From the NCBI RefSeq assembly GCF_039533685.1, contig NZ_BAAATZ010000019.1:232480-296479 (forward strand): a stretch of DNA of 64,000 nucleotides. Direction: 5' to 3'. Of this stretch, positions 1 to 7,271 are shown in pieces. The position numbers and the translations under genes are program-made. The DNA is from Actinocorallia aurantiaca. GTDB taxonomy: Bacteria > Actinomycetota > Actinomycetes > Streptosporangiales > Streptosporangiaceae. The notes under the pieces are model-generated. The model saw only the letters and a program-made list of their open reading frames with translations, made no database searches and was not told the origin of the DNA. Every line of letters starts with the position of its first letter. The first letter of the stretch is position 1.

Positions 1-118
1 CGAGGCCGGGGGGCGGGTCGAGCCGACCTTCCGCAGGCTGTTCACCTCCGACGGGATCCACGACTACTTCTGGAAGGCCAGGCCGCTGCGCGGCTCCGCG
101 CCGGAGAAAGAGGGCTGA
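1..118 (+). CDS. C-terminal end of an unidentified protein, partial
   Basis: Only the last 38 codons are inside the window, ending in TGA at 116-118. The tail contains the segment GIHDYFWKARP. It stops one base before the ATG of the thiolase at 120, so the two are almost certainly cotranscribed. In actinobacterial acyl-CoA clusters the gene just upstream of such a thiolase is often its DUF35/OB-fold partner, which is my guess for this one. The visible part has no diagnostic motif, so the identity stays open. Confidence 0.6.
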   Translation, partial: EAGGRVEPTFRRLFTSDGIHDYFWKARPLRGSAPEKEG

Positions 119-119
119 G

Positions 120-1310
120 ATGGGCTCGCACGGCATCAAGGACCGGGTGGCCATCGTCGGCATGGGCTGCACCCGCTTCACCGAGCATTGGGACAAGGGT
201 GTCGACGAGCTGCTCCTGGCGTCCACCGGGGAGGCGTTCGCCTCGGCGGGGATCGACAAGGAGCAGGTCGACGCCTACTGGCTGGGCACCGCACAGTCGG
301 GCATGAGCGGCCTGACCCTCTCCAAGCCGCTGCGGCTGAAGGACAAGCCCGTCACGCGGGTGGAGAACTACTGCGCGACCGGCTCGGAAGCGCTGCGCCA
401 GGCCGCCTACGCGGTGGCGTCCGGCGCCTACGACGTGGCGATGGCCGTCGGCGTGGAAAAGGTCAAGGACTCCGGGTACCAGGGGCTCAACGCCTTCCCC
501 ATCCCGAACGACGGCACCCAGCGCACGCTGACGGCCGCGGCGATGTTCTCGATGGTCGCCCCCGCCTACGCCCGCCGCTACGGCGTCGACTCCGGCGAGA
601 TGCGCACGGTCCTCGCCCGCATCGCCTCCAAGAACCACGCCAACGGGGCCCGCAACCCCCGCGCGCAGTTCCGCAAGGAGATGTCCGTCGAGAAGCTGTG
701 CTCCATGCCCGCCGTGGCGGGCGGCCTGTCGGTCTTCGACTGCGCGGGCGTCGCGGACGGCTCGGCGGCGGCGATCGTCGTCCGGGCCGAGGACGCCCAC
801 CGCTACACCGACAAACCGCTGTTCATCAAGGCGCTGTCTTTCATCGCGGGCGACGGCTCGGGCCTGATGGACCCCGCCTACGACTACACGACCTTCCCCG
901 AGGTCGCCTCCTCCGCCCGGGACGCCTACGCCCAGGTCGGCGTCACCTCGCCCGCCGACGAACTGGCCATGGCGGAGGTGCACGACTGCTTCACCCCGAC
1001 CGAACTGGTGCTGCTCGAGGACCTGGGCCTGGCCGAGCGCGGCACCGCCTGGAAGCAGATCCTGGCGGGCGCCTTCGACCTGGACGGGGAACTGCCCGTC
1101 AACCCCGACGGCGGGCTCAAGTCGTTCGGCCACCCGGTGGGCGCGTCCGGCCTGCGCATGATGTTCGAGGCCTGGCTGCAACTGCGCGGCGAAGCCCCCG
1201 AAGAGCGCCGCATCTCCACCTACGGCTCCCGCTCCCTGGCGCTGACCCACAACCTGGGCGGCTACCCGGGGGAGATGGTGAGCTTCGTGTCGATCCTCGG
1301 CACGAACTGA
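120..1310 (+). CDS. Thiolase-family acetyl-CoA acetyltransferase (SCP-x/lipid-transfer type)
   Basis: This 396-residue thiolase-fold protein probably performs the last, CoA-dependent C-C cleavage of a beta-oxidation-like route in the cytoplasm. The N-terminus has the typical VAIVGMG strand. The nucleophilic Cys is at about residue 85 in NYCATGSEA. A second catalytic segment, HDCF, lies near residue 287 and the GHPVGASG loop near 337. All three thiolase catalytic elements are therefore present, unlike the two thiolase-like proteins at 13.5-15.7 kb. It starts one base after the stop of the preceding partial gene. A strong hairpin follows at 1315-1358. The substrate cannot be read from sequence; branched or steroid-derived acyl-CoA is plausible for this subfamily. 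Confidence 0.9.
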   Translation: MGSHGIKDRVAIVGMGCTRFTEHWDKGVDELLLASTGEAFASAGIDKEQVDAYWLGTAQSGMSGLTLSKPLRLKDKPVTRVENYCATGSEALRQAAYAVASGAYDVAMAVGVEKVKDSGYQGLNAFPIPNDGTQRTLTAAAMFSMVAPAYARRYGVDSGEMRTVLARIASKNHANGARNPRAQFRKEMSVEKLCSMPAVAGGLSVFDCAGVADGSAAAIVVRAEDAHRYTDKPLFIKALSFIAGDGSGLMDPAYDYTTFPEVASSARDAYAQVGVTSPADELAMAEVHDCFTPTELVLLEDLGLAERGTAWKQILAGAFDLDGELPVNPDGGLKSFGHPVGASGLRMMFEAWLQLRGEAPEERRISTYGSRSLALTHNLGGYPGEMVSFVSILGTN

Positions 1311-1314
1311 ACCG

Positions 1315-1358
1315 GGCACGGACGGCGGCGGCAGTGAGGGGCCGCCGCCGTCCGTGCC
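1315..1358 (+). terminator. Strong hairpin terminator after the thiolase gene
   Basis: Two perfectly complementary 18-nt arms (1315-1332 and 1341-1358) enclose an 8-nt loop, four bases after the thiolase stop codon. There is no U-tract, which is common for actinobacterial terminators. Confidence 0.85.
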
Positions 1359-1368
1359 TTCCGGGGGC

Positions 1369-1500
1369 GACCCCCAGGCCCCTGGAGTGGAACAAACGAT
1401 CCTCGCTTCGCTGCGGTTGCGTGTTGTCTGTCTGGGGGACGACCCCCAGGCCCCCGGGGCGGAACAAACGATCCTCGCTTCGCTGCGGTCGTTTGTTCCG
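1369..1500. repeat. Two tandem 48-nt repeat units, the second ending in a 12-bp inverted repeat
   Basis: Unit 1 (1369-1416) and unit 2 (1441-1488) are aligned without gaps and differ at three positions. Both contain GGAACAAACGATCC followed by the same C/G/T-rich stretch. In unit 2 the sequence continues so that CGGAACAAACGA (1460-1471) is followed by its exact reverse complement at 1489-1500, forming a 12-bp stem with a 17-nt loop. Unit 1 lacks the matching arm. The element lies between two convergent genes and may be an intergenic mobile or terminator-associated repeat. Confidence 0.7.
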
Positions 1501-1501
1501 A

Positions 1502-2230
1502 TCAGTCAGTCCAATCCGTACGGTCCTCGCGGGAGGGCTGGCGGCCGGTGCGCAGGGGGGACAGGGGGGCGTCGACGAGGAGGATGCGCTGCCGGTCGCG
1601 GACGAAGCCGCTCGCCTTGGACAGGAGGGCGTCGTCGCCGCGGATCTGGTCGCGTTCGGCCGCGCCCCACTTCGCCCAGCTGGGGATGCTCCACAGGAGC
1701 AGGCACTCGTCGAGGTTCTGCATCGCGGTCGCCCACGCGCCGACGAGGTTCCAGCCGGTGCGGGACTCCGCGGCTTCGGCGCCCTCCATGGCGGCGTCCA
1801 GGAAGCGCCAGGCGGAGCCGGACTCCACCTTGACGAGCTCGTGGGCGTAGACCTCGCCGCCCGCTCCGTCCGCGCACAACTGCTCGATGGTGCGGGTCCG
1901 CGGGTGCGGGACCACGATCCGGTCGAAGCCGCCGGAGCGCAGGTCGGCGGCGGCGGCCCACCACTTCTCCAGGGCCGGATCCTGGAGGATCCTGTTGCCG
2001 AACTCCAGGCCGAAGGACGAGGCGAGGCCGTCGAAGCCGTCCTCCTCCCACATGTTCACCGTCTGCGGCCAGGGGCCGGTGCTGCCGACCACGCCCCACA
2101 CGCCGTAGCAGAGCTGGTGCCGCTGCTCCTGGGCGATCGGGCTCCAGTTGGCCGTCATGTGGTGCATGTAGCGGGCGCGGTTCTGCTTGGTGATGTGGAT
2201 GAACTCGTGGATGTAGACCTTGTCGTTCAT
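1502..2230 (-). CDS. NIPSNAP-like protein with two dimeric alpha/beta-barrel repeats (hypothetical)
   Basis: This encodes about 242 residues. The protein reads as two related alpha+beta halves. The first begins with VYIHEFIHI and ends around NMWEEDGFDGL; the second begins VYAHELVKV and ends LLLWSIPSWAKW. That layout fits a NIPSNAP or EthD-like double ferredoxin fold. No catalytic residues can be assigned. The start region contains a 9-nt tandem, GTGAACGAC then ATGAACGAC, so translation may begin at GTG 2239 (3 nt after GGGGAG) or at ATG 2230 (12 nt after it). The gene is divergent from the crotonase at 2311 and shares an AT-rich promoter region with it, suggesting a linked role in the same acyl-CoA pathway. 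Function unknown. Confidence 0.7.
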   Translation of the reverse strand: MNDKVYIHEFIHITKQNRARYMHHMTANWSPIAQEQRHQLCYGVWGVVGSTGPWPQTVNMWEEDGFDGLASSFGLEFGNRILQDPALEKWWAAAADLRSGGFDRIVVPHPRTRTIEQLCADGAGGEVYAHELVKVESGSAWRFLDAAMEGAEAAESRTGWNLVGAWATAMQNLDECLLLWSIPSWAKWGAAERDQIRGDDALLSKASGFVRDRQRILLVDAPLSPLRTGRQPSREDRTDWTD

Positions 2231-2310
2231 GTCGTTCACGCGCTCCCCGGGCTTCCCTGATTGATGATGTTTTATATAATTTACACTCAGCCCCTCAGGA
2301 AGGCGGACCC
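2231..2310. promoter_or_regulatory. AT-rich divergent promoter region with a consensus -10 box
   Basis: A short AT-rich stretch (about 2258-2286) stands out from the surrounding GC-rich sequence. It contains an exact TATAAT at 2275-2280 in the + direction, about 30 nt before the crotonase ATG. No good -35 box sits 17 nt upstream, so activation or a regulator site is likely. A TetR-type operator is possible but I could not define a palindrome. Confidence 0.45.
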
Positions 2311-3153
2311 ATGCCCGCACAGCCCGAAGCACCACCGGAAGACGAACTGCTGTGGGAGGTGGGCGGGGACGGTGTCGCGAAGCTGACGCTCAACCGCCCC
2401 CACGCGGGCAACGCCATCACGGGCCCCCAGCGTGAGGAGCTCATCGCCCGGCTGGCCGGGGCGAGCGCCGACCCCCGGGTGCGGGCCGTGGTGCTCACCG
2501 GCGCGGGGAGCCGCCACTTCTGCACCGGAGCCGACCTGGCCGCCTCGTCCGCCTCCGCCGAGCCGCCGCCCCCGGACCTGCCCGACCGCCCCGCCGGGTC
2601 GGTGGCGCGAGCCATCGCGGGCGGCGCGCAGCGGCTGGTCTCGGCGGTGCTCGACTGCGAGAAGCCGGTCATCGCGGCGGTCAACGGCACCGCCGCCGGC
2701 ATCGGCTGCCACCTCGCCTATGCCTGCGACCTGGTGCTCGCCGCCGACAACGCCAAGTTCATCGAGGTGTTCGTCCGGCGCGGCCTGGTCGTCGACGGCG
2801 GCGGCGCCTACCTGCTCGCCCGGCTCGTCGGCCCGCAGAAGGCCAAGGAACTCGTCTTCTTCGGCGACGACCTTCCCGCCGCAGAAGCCGAGCGCATCGG
2901 CCTGGTCAACCGGGTCGTCCCCGCCGACGAACTGGCCAAGACCGCCTCGGAGTGGGCGTCGCGCCTCGCGGCCGGGCCCACGGTCGCCCTCGGCCTCGGC
3001 AAACGCCTGATCAACCGGGCCCTGGACGGCGACCGCGCGGCGAGCCTGTCCGAGGAGGCCATGGCCGCCGAGATCAACATGACCAGCGAGGACGGGCAGG
3101 AGGGCCTGCGCGCCTTCCTGGAGCGCCGCCCGCCCCGGTTCCGCGGCTGGTGA
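2311..3153 (+). CDS. Enoyl-CoA hydratase/isomerase (crotonase) family protein
   Basis: This 280-residue crotonase-fold protein has the oxyanion-hole segments VVLTGAGSRHFCTGADL and VNGTAAGIG. The two glutamates used by classical enoyl-CoA hydratases are not visible: the first aligns with His in GIGCHLAYACD and the second falls in the FVRRG segment. The residue Asp in LVVDGGGAYLL matches the aspartate found in PaaG-type isomerases and related EchA proteins. The reaction may therefore be a double-bond isomerisation or another crotonase reaction rather than simple hydration. It is followed 58 nt later by the acyl-CoA dehydrogenase genes and preceded by a promoter, so it likely opens this operon. 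Confidence 0.88.
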   Translation: MPAQPEAPPEDELLWEVGGDGVAKLTLNRPHAGNAITGPQREELIARLAGASADPRVRAVVLTGAGSRHFCTGADLAASSASAEPPPPDLPDRPAGSVARAIAGGAQRLVSAVLDCEKPVIAAVNGTAAGIGCHLAYACDLVLAADNAKFIEVFVRRGLVVDGGGAYLLARLVGPQKAKELVFFGDDLPAAEAERIGLVNRVVPADELAKTASEWASRLAAGPTVALGLGKRLINRALDGDRAASLSEEAMAAEINMTSEDGQEGLRAFLERRPPRFRGW

Positions 3154-3211
3154 CGGATTTGCCCCTCAGTAGATTGTCGGCATCGCGCATGCCCCGGCAC
3201 AGGAGCTTCTC

Positions 3212-4411
3212 GTGGATCTGCGTCTGACCCCTTCGGAGGTCGCCTTCCGGGACCGGTTGCGGTCCTGGCTGGCCGACGTCCTGCCCGCCCTCCCCGACAA
3301 GCCCGACCGCGACGACTGGCCCGCCCGCCGCGTGTACGACACCGCCTGGCAGCGCATGCTGTTCGACGCCGGATACGCGGGCGTCGACTGGCCCGCCGAC
3401 CACGGAGGGCTCGGCGCGTCTCCGACCGAGCAGCTGATCTTCCTGGAGGAGACGGCCCGCGCCCGCGCCCCCTACGTCGGCGCCAACTTCGTCGGCCTCC
3501 TGCACGCCGGTCCGACGATCATCGTGGAGGGCACCGAGGAGCAGCGTGCCGCTCACCTCCCGCGCATCCTGCGCGGCGAGGAGGTCTGGTGCCAGGGCTT
3601 CTCCGAACCGGACGCGGGCTCGGACCTGGCGGCCCTGCGCACGACGGCCGTCCGCGACGGCGACCACTACGTCGTCAACGGCCGCAAGGTCTGGACGTCG
3701 CACGCTGAGGTCGCCGACTACTGCGAGCTGCTGGTGCGCACCGATCCGAACGCGCCGAAGCACAAGGGCATCACCTGGCTGATCCTCCCGATGGACACCC
3801 CCGGTGTGCAGGTCCGGCCGCTGCGCACCGTCGTGGGCAGCAGCGAGTTCAGCGAACTGATCCTCGACGATGTGCGCGTGCCCGTCTCCAACCGGGTCGG
3901 CGCGGAGAACGACGGCTGGCGGGTCGCCATGGTCACCTTCTCCTTCGAGCGCGGCACCGCGTTCATCTCCGACGTGATCGAGTCCCGCAACCTGCTGGAG
4001 GAGACCGTCGCGATCGCGAAGAAGACGCCCGCGCCGGGCGGCGGCACCCTGTGGGACGACGCGGCGCTGCGCCGGGACGTCGGCAGGCTTGCCGCCGAGG
4101 TCAGCGGCCTGTGGTCGCTGATCCGCAAGAACGTCTCAGAGGCCCAGGCCGGGATGATCCCCGTCCAGGGCGCGTCGGTGTTCAAGCTGAGGTTCACCGA
4201 GAGCCGCCAGCGCATCGGCGACCTGGCCTCGCACGTCCTGGGCCGCGCCGCGCTGGCGATGAGCGACCTGCCGGGCGCGTCCAACGCCCGCGTCGTGGAG
4301 GACCGCGTCAACACCCTGTCCTTCACCGTCGCGGCGGGCACCTCCCAGATCCAGAAGAACATCCTCGCCGAGCGGGTGCTCGGCCTGCCCAAGGAGCCCC
4401 GGTGGACCTGA
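3212..4411 (+). CDS. Acyl-CoA dehydrogenase, first subunit of a paired FadE
   Basis: This 399-residue FAD-dependent acyl-CoA dehydrogenase starts at GTG 3212, with AGGAG six nt upstream. It carries the FAD/substrate signature SEPDAGSDLAALRT and the flavin-binding WTSHAE segment, and ends with the usual helical domain (SQIQKNILAERVLG). The stop codon overlaps the start of the next acyl-CoA dehydrogenase by 10 nt. Overlapping FadE pairs of this kind are known in actinobacterial steroid side-chain catabolism (FadE26-FadE27 and FadE28-FadE29), where the two proteins form an alpha2beta2 enzyme sharing one active site. Substrate is inferred only: a bulky or branched acyl-CoA. Confidence 0.9.
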   Translation: MDLRLTPSEVAFRDRLRSWLADVLPALPDKPDRDDWPARRVYDTAWQRMLFDAGYAGVDWPADHGGLGASPTEQLIFLEETARARAPYVGANFVGLLHAGPTIIVEGTEEQRAAHLPRILRGEEVWCQGFSEPDAGSDLAALRTTAVRDGDHYVVNGRKVWTSHAEVADYCELLVRTDPNAPKHKGITWLILPMDTPGVQVRPLRTVVGSSEFSELILDDVRVPVSNRVGAENDGWRVAMVTFSFERGTAFISDVIESRNLLEETVAIAKKTPAPGGGTLWDDAALRRDVGRLAAEVSGLWSLIRKNVSEAQAGMIPVQGASVFKLRFTESRQRIGDLASHVLGRAALAMSDLPGASNARVVEDRVNTLSFTVAAGTSQIQKNILAERVLGLPKEPRWT

Positions 4412-5361
4412 CGCTCAACGCCGACCAGAAGGACCTGCGGGCGGCGCTGCGGGACTGGCTGGCCGACGCCTGGACCCCCGACCGGCTCCGCGCCGCCTCC
4501 GACGGCGCGCCCTTCGACCGTTCCGCCTGGAAGGCCCTCGCGGAGATGGGCGTCTTCGCGGTGACGCTGCCCGAGGAGGACGGAGGCATGGGCCTGGGCA
4601 CAGCGGACACCGTCATCCTCTTCGAGGAGCTCGGCCGAGCTCTCGTGCCGGGCCCCGTGACCGGCACTTTCCTGGCAGCGGGCCTGGTGCCCGGAGCGGC
4701 CGAGGGCGACGCGGTCGTCACACTCCTCGACACCCGAGACGCCCTGCAGGTGATCGAGCACCCGCAGGACGCCGACCATCTGGTCGTGATCGACGACGGC
4801 GGCCTGTTCCTCCTGCCCGTCCCGCAGGCCGACCCCGCCTCGCTGCCGCTGGACCCGCTGACCCCCGTCGCCCGGGTGTCGGTGCGGGCGGAGGACGGCG
4901 AGCGGATCGGCACGGCCGAGGACGCGGCCCGCTGGCGGCTGCTGGGCGCGGTCCTGACGGCCTCCCTCCAGGTCGGCGCCGCCCAGGGCGCGCTCGACCT
5001 CGCCGTCCGGTACGCCAAGGAGCGCATGCAGTTCGACCGGACGATCGGCTCCTTCCAGGCGGTCAAGCACCTGCTCGCCGAGTCTCTCGTCAAGACGGAC
5101 CTGGCCAGGGCCGCGACGCTGGTGGCCGCGCTGGTGGCGGACGACCCCGCATCCGGCGACCTGCGGGAGGCCGCCTCGACCGCCAAGCTCCTCGCCGACG
5201 ACGCGGCGGCGGGAAGCGGCCGCACCGGCATCCAGGTGCACGGCGGCATGGGCTTCACCTGGGAGGTCCTGGCCCACCTCTACCTCAAGCGCGCCTGGGT
5301 GCAGGAGACGGTGTTCGGCACTGCGGGGGACCACGCCGAACACCTCGCGGCCGCCTTCTGA
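4402..5361 (+). CDS. Acyl-CoA dehydrogenase, second (short) subunit of the pair
   Basis: This 319-residue acyl-CoA dehydrogenase homologue is shorter than the standard ~380 residues, as is usual for the second subunit of heteromeric FadE enzymes. It starts at GTG 4402 after AAGGAG (4391-4396) and inside the 3' end of the preceding gene, which implies translational coupling. Visible landmarks are LPEEDGGMGLG near residue 52, RMQFDRTIGSFQAVKH in the C-terminal helical domain and QVHGGMGFTWE near the end. The close overlap with 3212-4411 supports formation of one complex. Confidence 0.88.
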   Translation: MDLTLNADQKDLRAALRDWLADAWTPDRLRAASDGAPFDRSAWKALAEMGVFAVTLPEEDGGMGLGTADTVILFEELGRALVPGPVTGTFLAAGLVPGAAEGDAVVTLLDTRDALQVIEHPQDADHLVVIDDGGLFLLPVPQADPASLPLDPLTPVARVSVRAEDGERIGTAEDAARWRLLGAVLTASLQVGAAQGALDLAVRYAKERMQFDRTIGSFQAVKHLLAESLVKTDLARAATLVAALVADDPASGDLREAASTAKLLADDAAAGSGRTGIQVHGGMGFTWEVLAHLYLKRAWVQETVFGTAGDHAEHLAAAF

Positions 5362-5393
5362 GAACGTGGACCCAGCCCCCTGAGGAGGATTGC

Positions 5394-6584
5394 ATGAGAC
5401 GTCTGGCGCGCACCGAAGGACTGACCGAGGTCCAGCGGGAGATCATCGCGGCGGTGGCGGAGTTCACCGAGAAGGAGATCCTGCCCGTCGCCACCGAACT
5501 GGAGCACGGCGACACCTATCCGGCGGAGATCGTCGAAGGGCTGAAGCGGCTCGGCGTGTTCGGGCTGATGATCCCCGAGGAGTACGGGGGCCTGGGTGAG
5601 TCCCTGCTGACGTACGCGCTGGTGGTGGAGGAGCTGGCGCGGGGCTGGATGAGCGTGTCAGGGGTCATCAACACCCACTTCATCGTCGCGTACATGGTGA
5701 TGAGGCACGGCACCGACGAGCAGAAGGCGTCGCTGCTGCCCCGTATGGCCGCCGGGGAACTGCGCGGCGCGTTCTCGATGTCGGAGCCGCACTGCGGCTC
5801 GGACGTGTCGGCGATCCGCACCAAGGCCGTCCGCGACGGCGACGAGTACGTCATCACCGGCCAGAAGTACTGGCTGACCAACGGCGGCTCCTCCAGCCTG
5901 GTGGCGGTGCTGTGCGTGACCGACGAGGGTTCTGACTCGGTCTACCGGAACATGACGACGTTCCTGATCGAGAAGACCCCCGGTTTCGGCGAGGTCGCGC
6001 CCGGCCTGACCATCCCCGGCAAGATCGAGAAGATGGGCTACAAGGGCGTCGACACCACCGAGCTGCTCTTCGACGGCTTCCGCGTCGGCGCCGAGCACGT
6101 GCTGGGCGGCACTCCCGGCAAGGGCTTCCACCAGATGATGGACGGCGTCGAGGTCGGCCGCGTCAACGTCGCCGCCCGCTCCTGCGGCATGGCGTACCGC
6201 GCGTTCGAGCTGGCCATCGCCTACGCCCAGCAGCGCGAGACGTTCGGCAAGCAGATCGCCCAGCACCAGGCCGTGCAGTTCCGCCTGGCGGAGATGGCCA
6301 CCAAGGTCGAGGCCGCCCACCAGATGATGGTCATGGCCGCCCGCCGCAAGGACTCCGGCGAGCGCAACGACCTCGAGGCCGGCATGGCCAAGTACCTCGC
6401 CGGCGAGTACTGCAAGGAGGTCGTCGAGGACTCCTTCCGCATCCACGGCGGCTACGGCTACTCCAAGGAGACCGAGATCGAGCGCCTCTACCGAGAGGCC
6501 CCCATGCTCCTGATCGGCGAGGGCACCGCCGACATCCAGAAGATGATCATCGGCCGCCGCCTCCTCGAGGACTACCGCCTCTGA
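5394..6584 (+). CDS. Acyl-CoA dehydrogenase (homomeric type)
   Basis: This full-length, 396-residue acyl-CoA dehydrogenase resembles short/branched-chain enzymes. It has SEPHCGSDVSAIRT and KYWLTNGG for FAD and substrate binding. The probable catalytic base is the Glu near residue 375 in GEGTADIQK. The start ATG follows GAGGAGGA by four nt. It lies 32 nt downstream of the paired FadE genes in the same direction, so it probably belongs to the same operon and supplies an additional dehydrogenation step. A hairpin terminator follows. Confidence 0.92.
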   Translation: MRRLARTEGLTEVQREIIAAVAEFTEKEILPVATELEHGDTYPAEIVEGLKRLGVFGLMIPEEYGGLGESLLTYALVVEELARGWMSVSGVINTHFIVAYMVMRHGTDEQKASLLPRMAAGELRGAFSMSEPHCGSDVSAIRTKAVRDGDEYVITGQKYWLTNGGSSSLVAVLCVTDEGSDSVYRNMTTFLIEKTPGFGEVAPGLTIPGKIEKMGYKGVDTTELLFDGFRVGAEHVLGGTPGKGFHQMMDGVEVGRVNVAARSCGMAYRAFELAIAYAQQRETFGKQIAQHQAVQFRLAEMATKVEAAHQMMVMAARRKDSGERNDLEAGMAKYLAGEYCKEVVEDSFRIHGGYGYSKETEIERLYREAPMLLIGEGTADIQKMIIGRRLLEDYRL

Positions 6585-6641
6585 CACCCGAGCCGTCTCC
6601 TTCCGGGGACGGCCGGTGGAACCGCACCGCGGAAACGGGGT

Positions 6642-6670
6642 GACCCCCGGCCGATGGAGGGCCGGGGGTC
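6642..6670. terminator. Hairpin terminator between convergent genes
   Basis: Perfect 11-bp arms (6642-6652 and 6660-6670) enclose a 7-nt loop between the convergent acyl-CoA dehydrogenase and AhpD-like genes. It probably serves both directions. Confidence 0.8.
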
Positions 6671-6691
6671 GTGCGGAGGAGGCGGGCGAGG

Positions 6692-7183
6692 TCAGTCCCT
6701 CCACTGCCGGGCGGGCGATACTCCCGGGAGGGGCTTGCCGATGAGGGCGAGGGGGATGAAGAAGCAGACCTGCCCGATCGCCATGATGAGCGTGGTGAGC
6801 GCCTTGTCGTCGTAGTGCTCGGACGCCCGGGCGTACAGTTCGTCGGGGACGCGCTCCCCGTGCGGGGCGGCGGTGAGGACCGCCTCCACCAGCGCCAGCG
6901 CGACCCGCTCGGCGCCGGTGAAGCAGGACGCGTCCTGCCAGGAGGCGACGGCGGTGATGCGCTCCTCGGTCTCCCCGGCCTTGCGGAGGCCGCCGGTGTG
7001 CAGGGCGGTCAGGTAGGCGCTGTCGACGATCTGGCCGGCGCGCAGCTGAACCAGGCTGATCGTGGTCCGCGGGACCGAGCCGTTCCCGGTGGCCTTGGCC
7101 AGGGCTCCGGCGATCTGACCCAGTTCGGGGACGAGCACGGCGGGGTTGGGCAGCCGGGACTGAAGGGTCTCGTGTGTGGTCAT
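6692..7183 (-). CDS. AhpD/carboxymuconolactone decarboxylase-fold protein lacking the CxxC motif
   Basis: This 163-residue helical protein starts at ATG 7183, eight nt after a GAAAGGAAG ribosome site. It has the AhpD-type layout, including LVQLRAGQIVDSAYLTALH and the downstream helices up to LIMAIGQVCFF. The CxxC pair that gives AhpD its peroxidase activity should lie near IVDSAYLTALH but is absent; the only Cys nearby is in DASCFTG. It is therefore unlikely to be a standard alkylhydroperoxidase. Carboxymuconolactone decarboxylase-like genes are classic targets of ECF41 sigma factors, and an ECF41-type promoter lies 46 nt upstream (7229-7255). It also sits downstream of the MFS gene and could be read through from there. 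Confidence 0.85.
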   Translation of the reverse strand: MTTHETLQSRLPNPAVLVPELGQIAGALAKATGNGSVPRTTISLVQLRAGQIVDSAYLTALHTGGLRKAGETEERITAVASWQDASCFTGAERVALALVEAVLTAAPHGERVPDELYARASEHYDDKALTTLIMAIGQVCFFIPLALIGKPLPGVSPARQWRD

Positions 7184-7228
7184 GGTGAGGTCTTCCTTTC
7201 GTGATTTCTGGTGGTGCGTCACTGCTAT

Positions 7229-7255
7229 GACGGGTCGCAAGGAACGGATGTGACC
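7229..7255 (-). promoter_or_regulatory. Predicted ECF41 promoter for the AhpD-like gene
   Basis: Read on the minus strand: GGTCACA (7255-7249), exactly 16 nt, then CGTC (7232-7229), 46 nt before the ATG at 7183. The published ECF41 consensus is TGTCACA-N16-CGTC, so ten of eleven defined positions match. The sigma factor that would read it is encoded at 10028-10915. Confidence 0.75.
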
Positions 7256-7271
7256 GGTACTCGCGATCGAT

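Noticed and set aside
188..2260. Open frame of 690 codons across the thiolase and intergenic region
   Set aside because: It runs in another frame of the thiolase gene, crosses its terminator and repeats, and encodes Arg/Pro/Gly-rich sequence without motifs.
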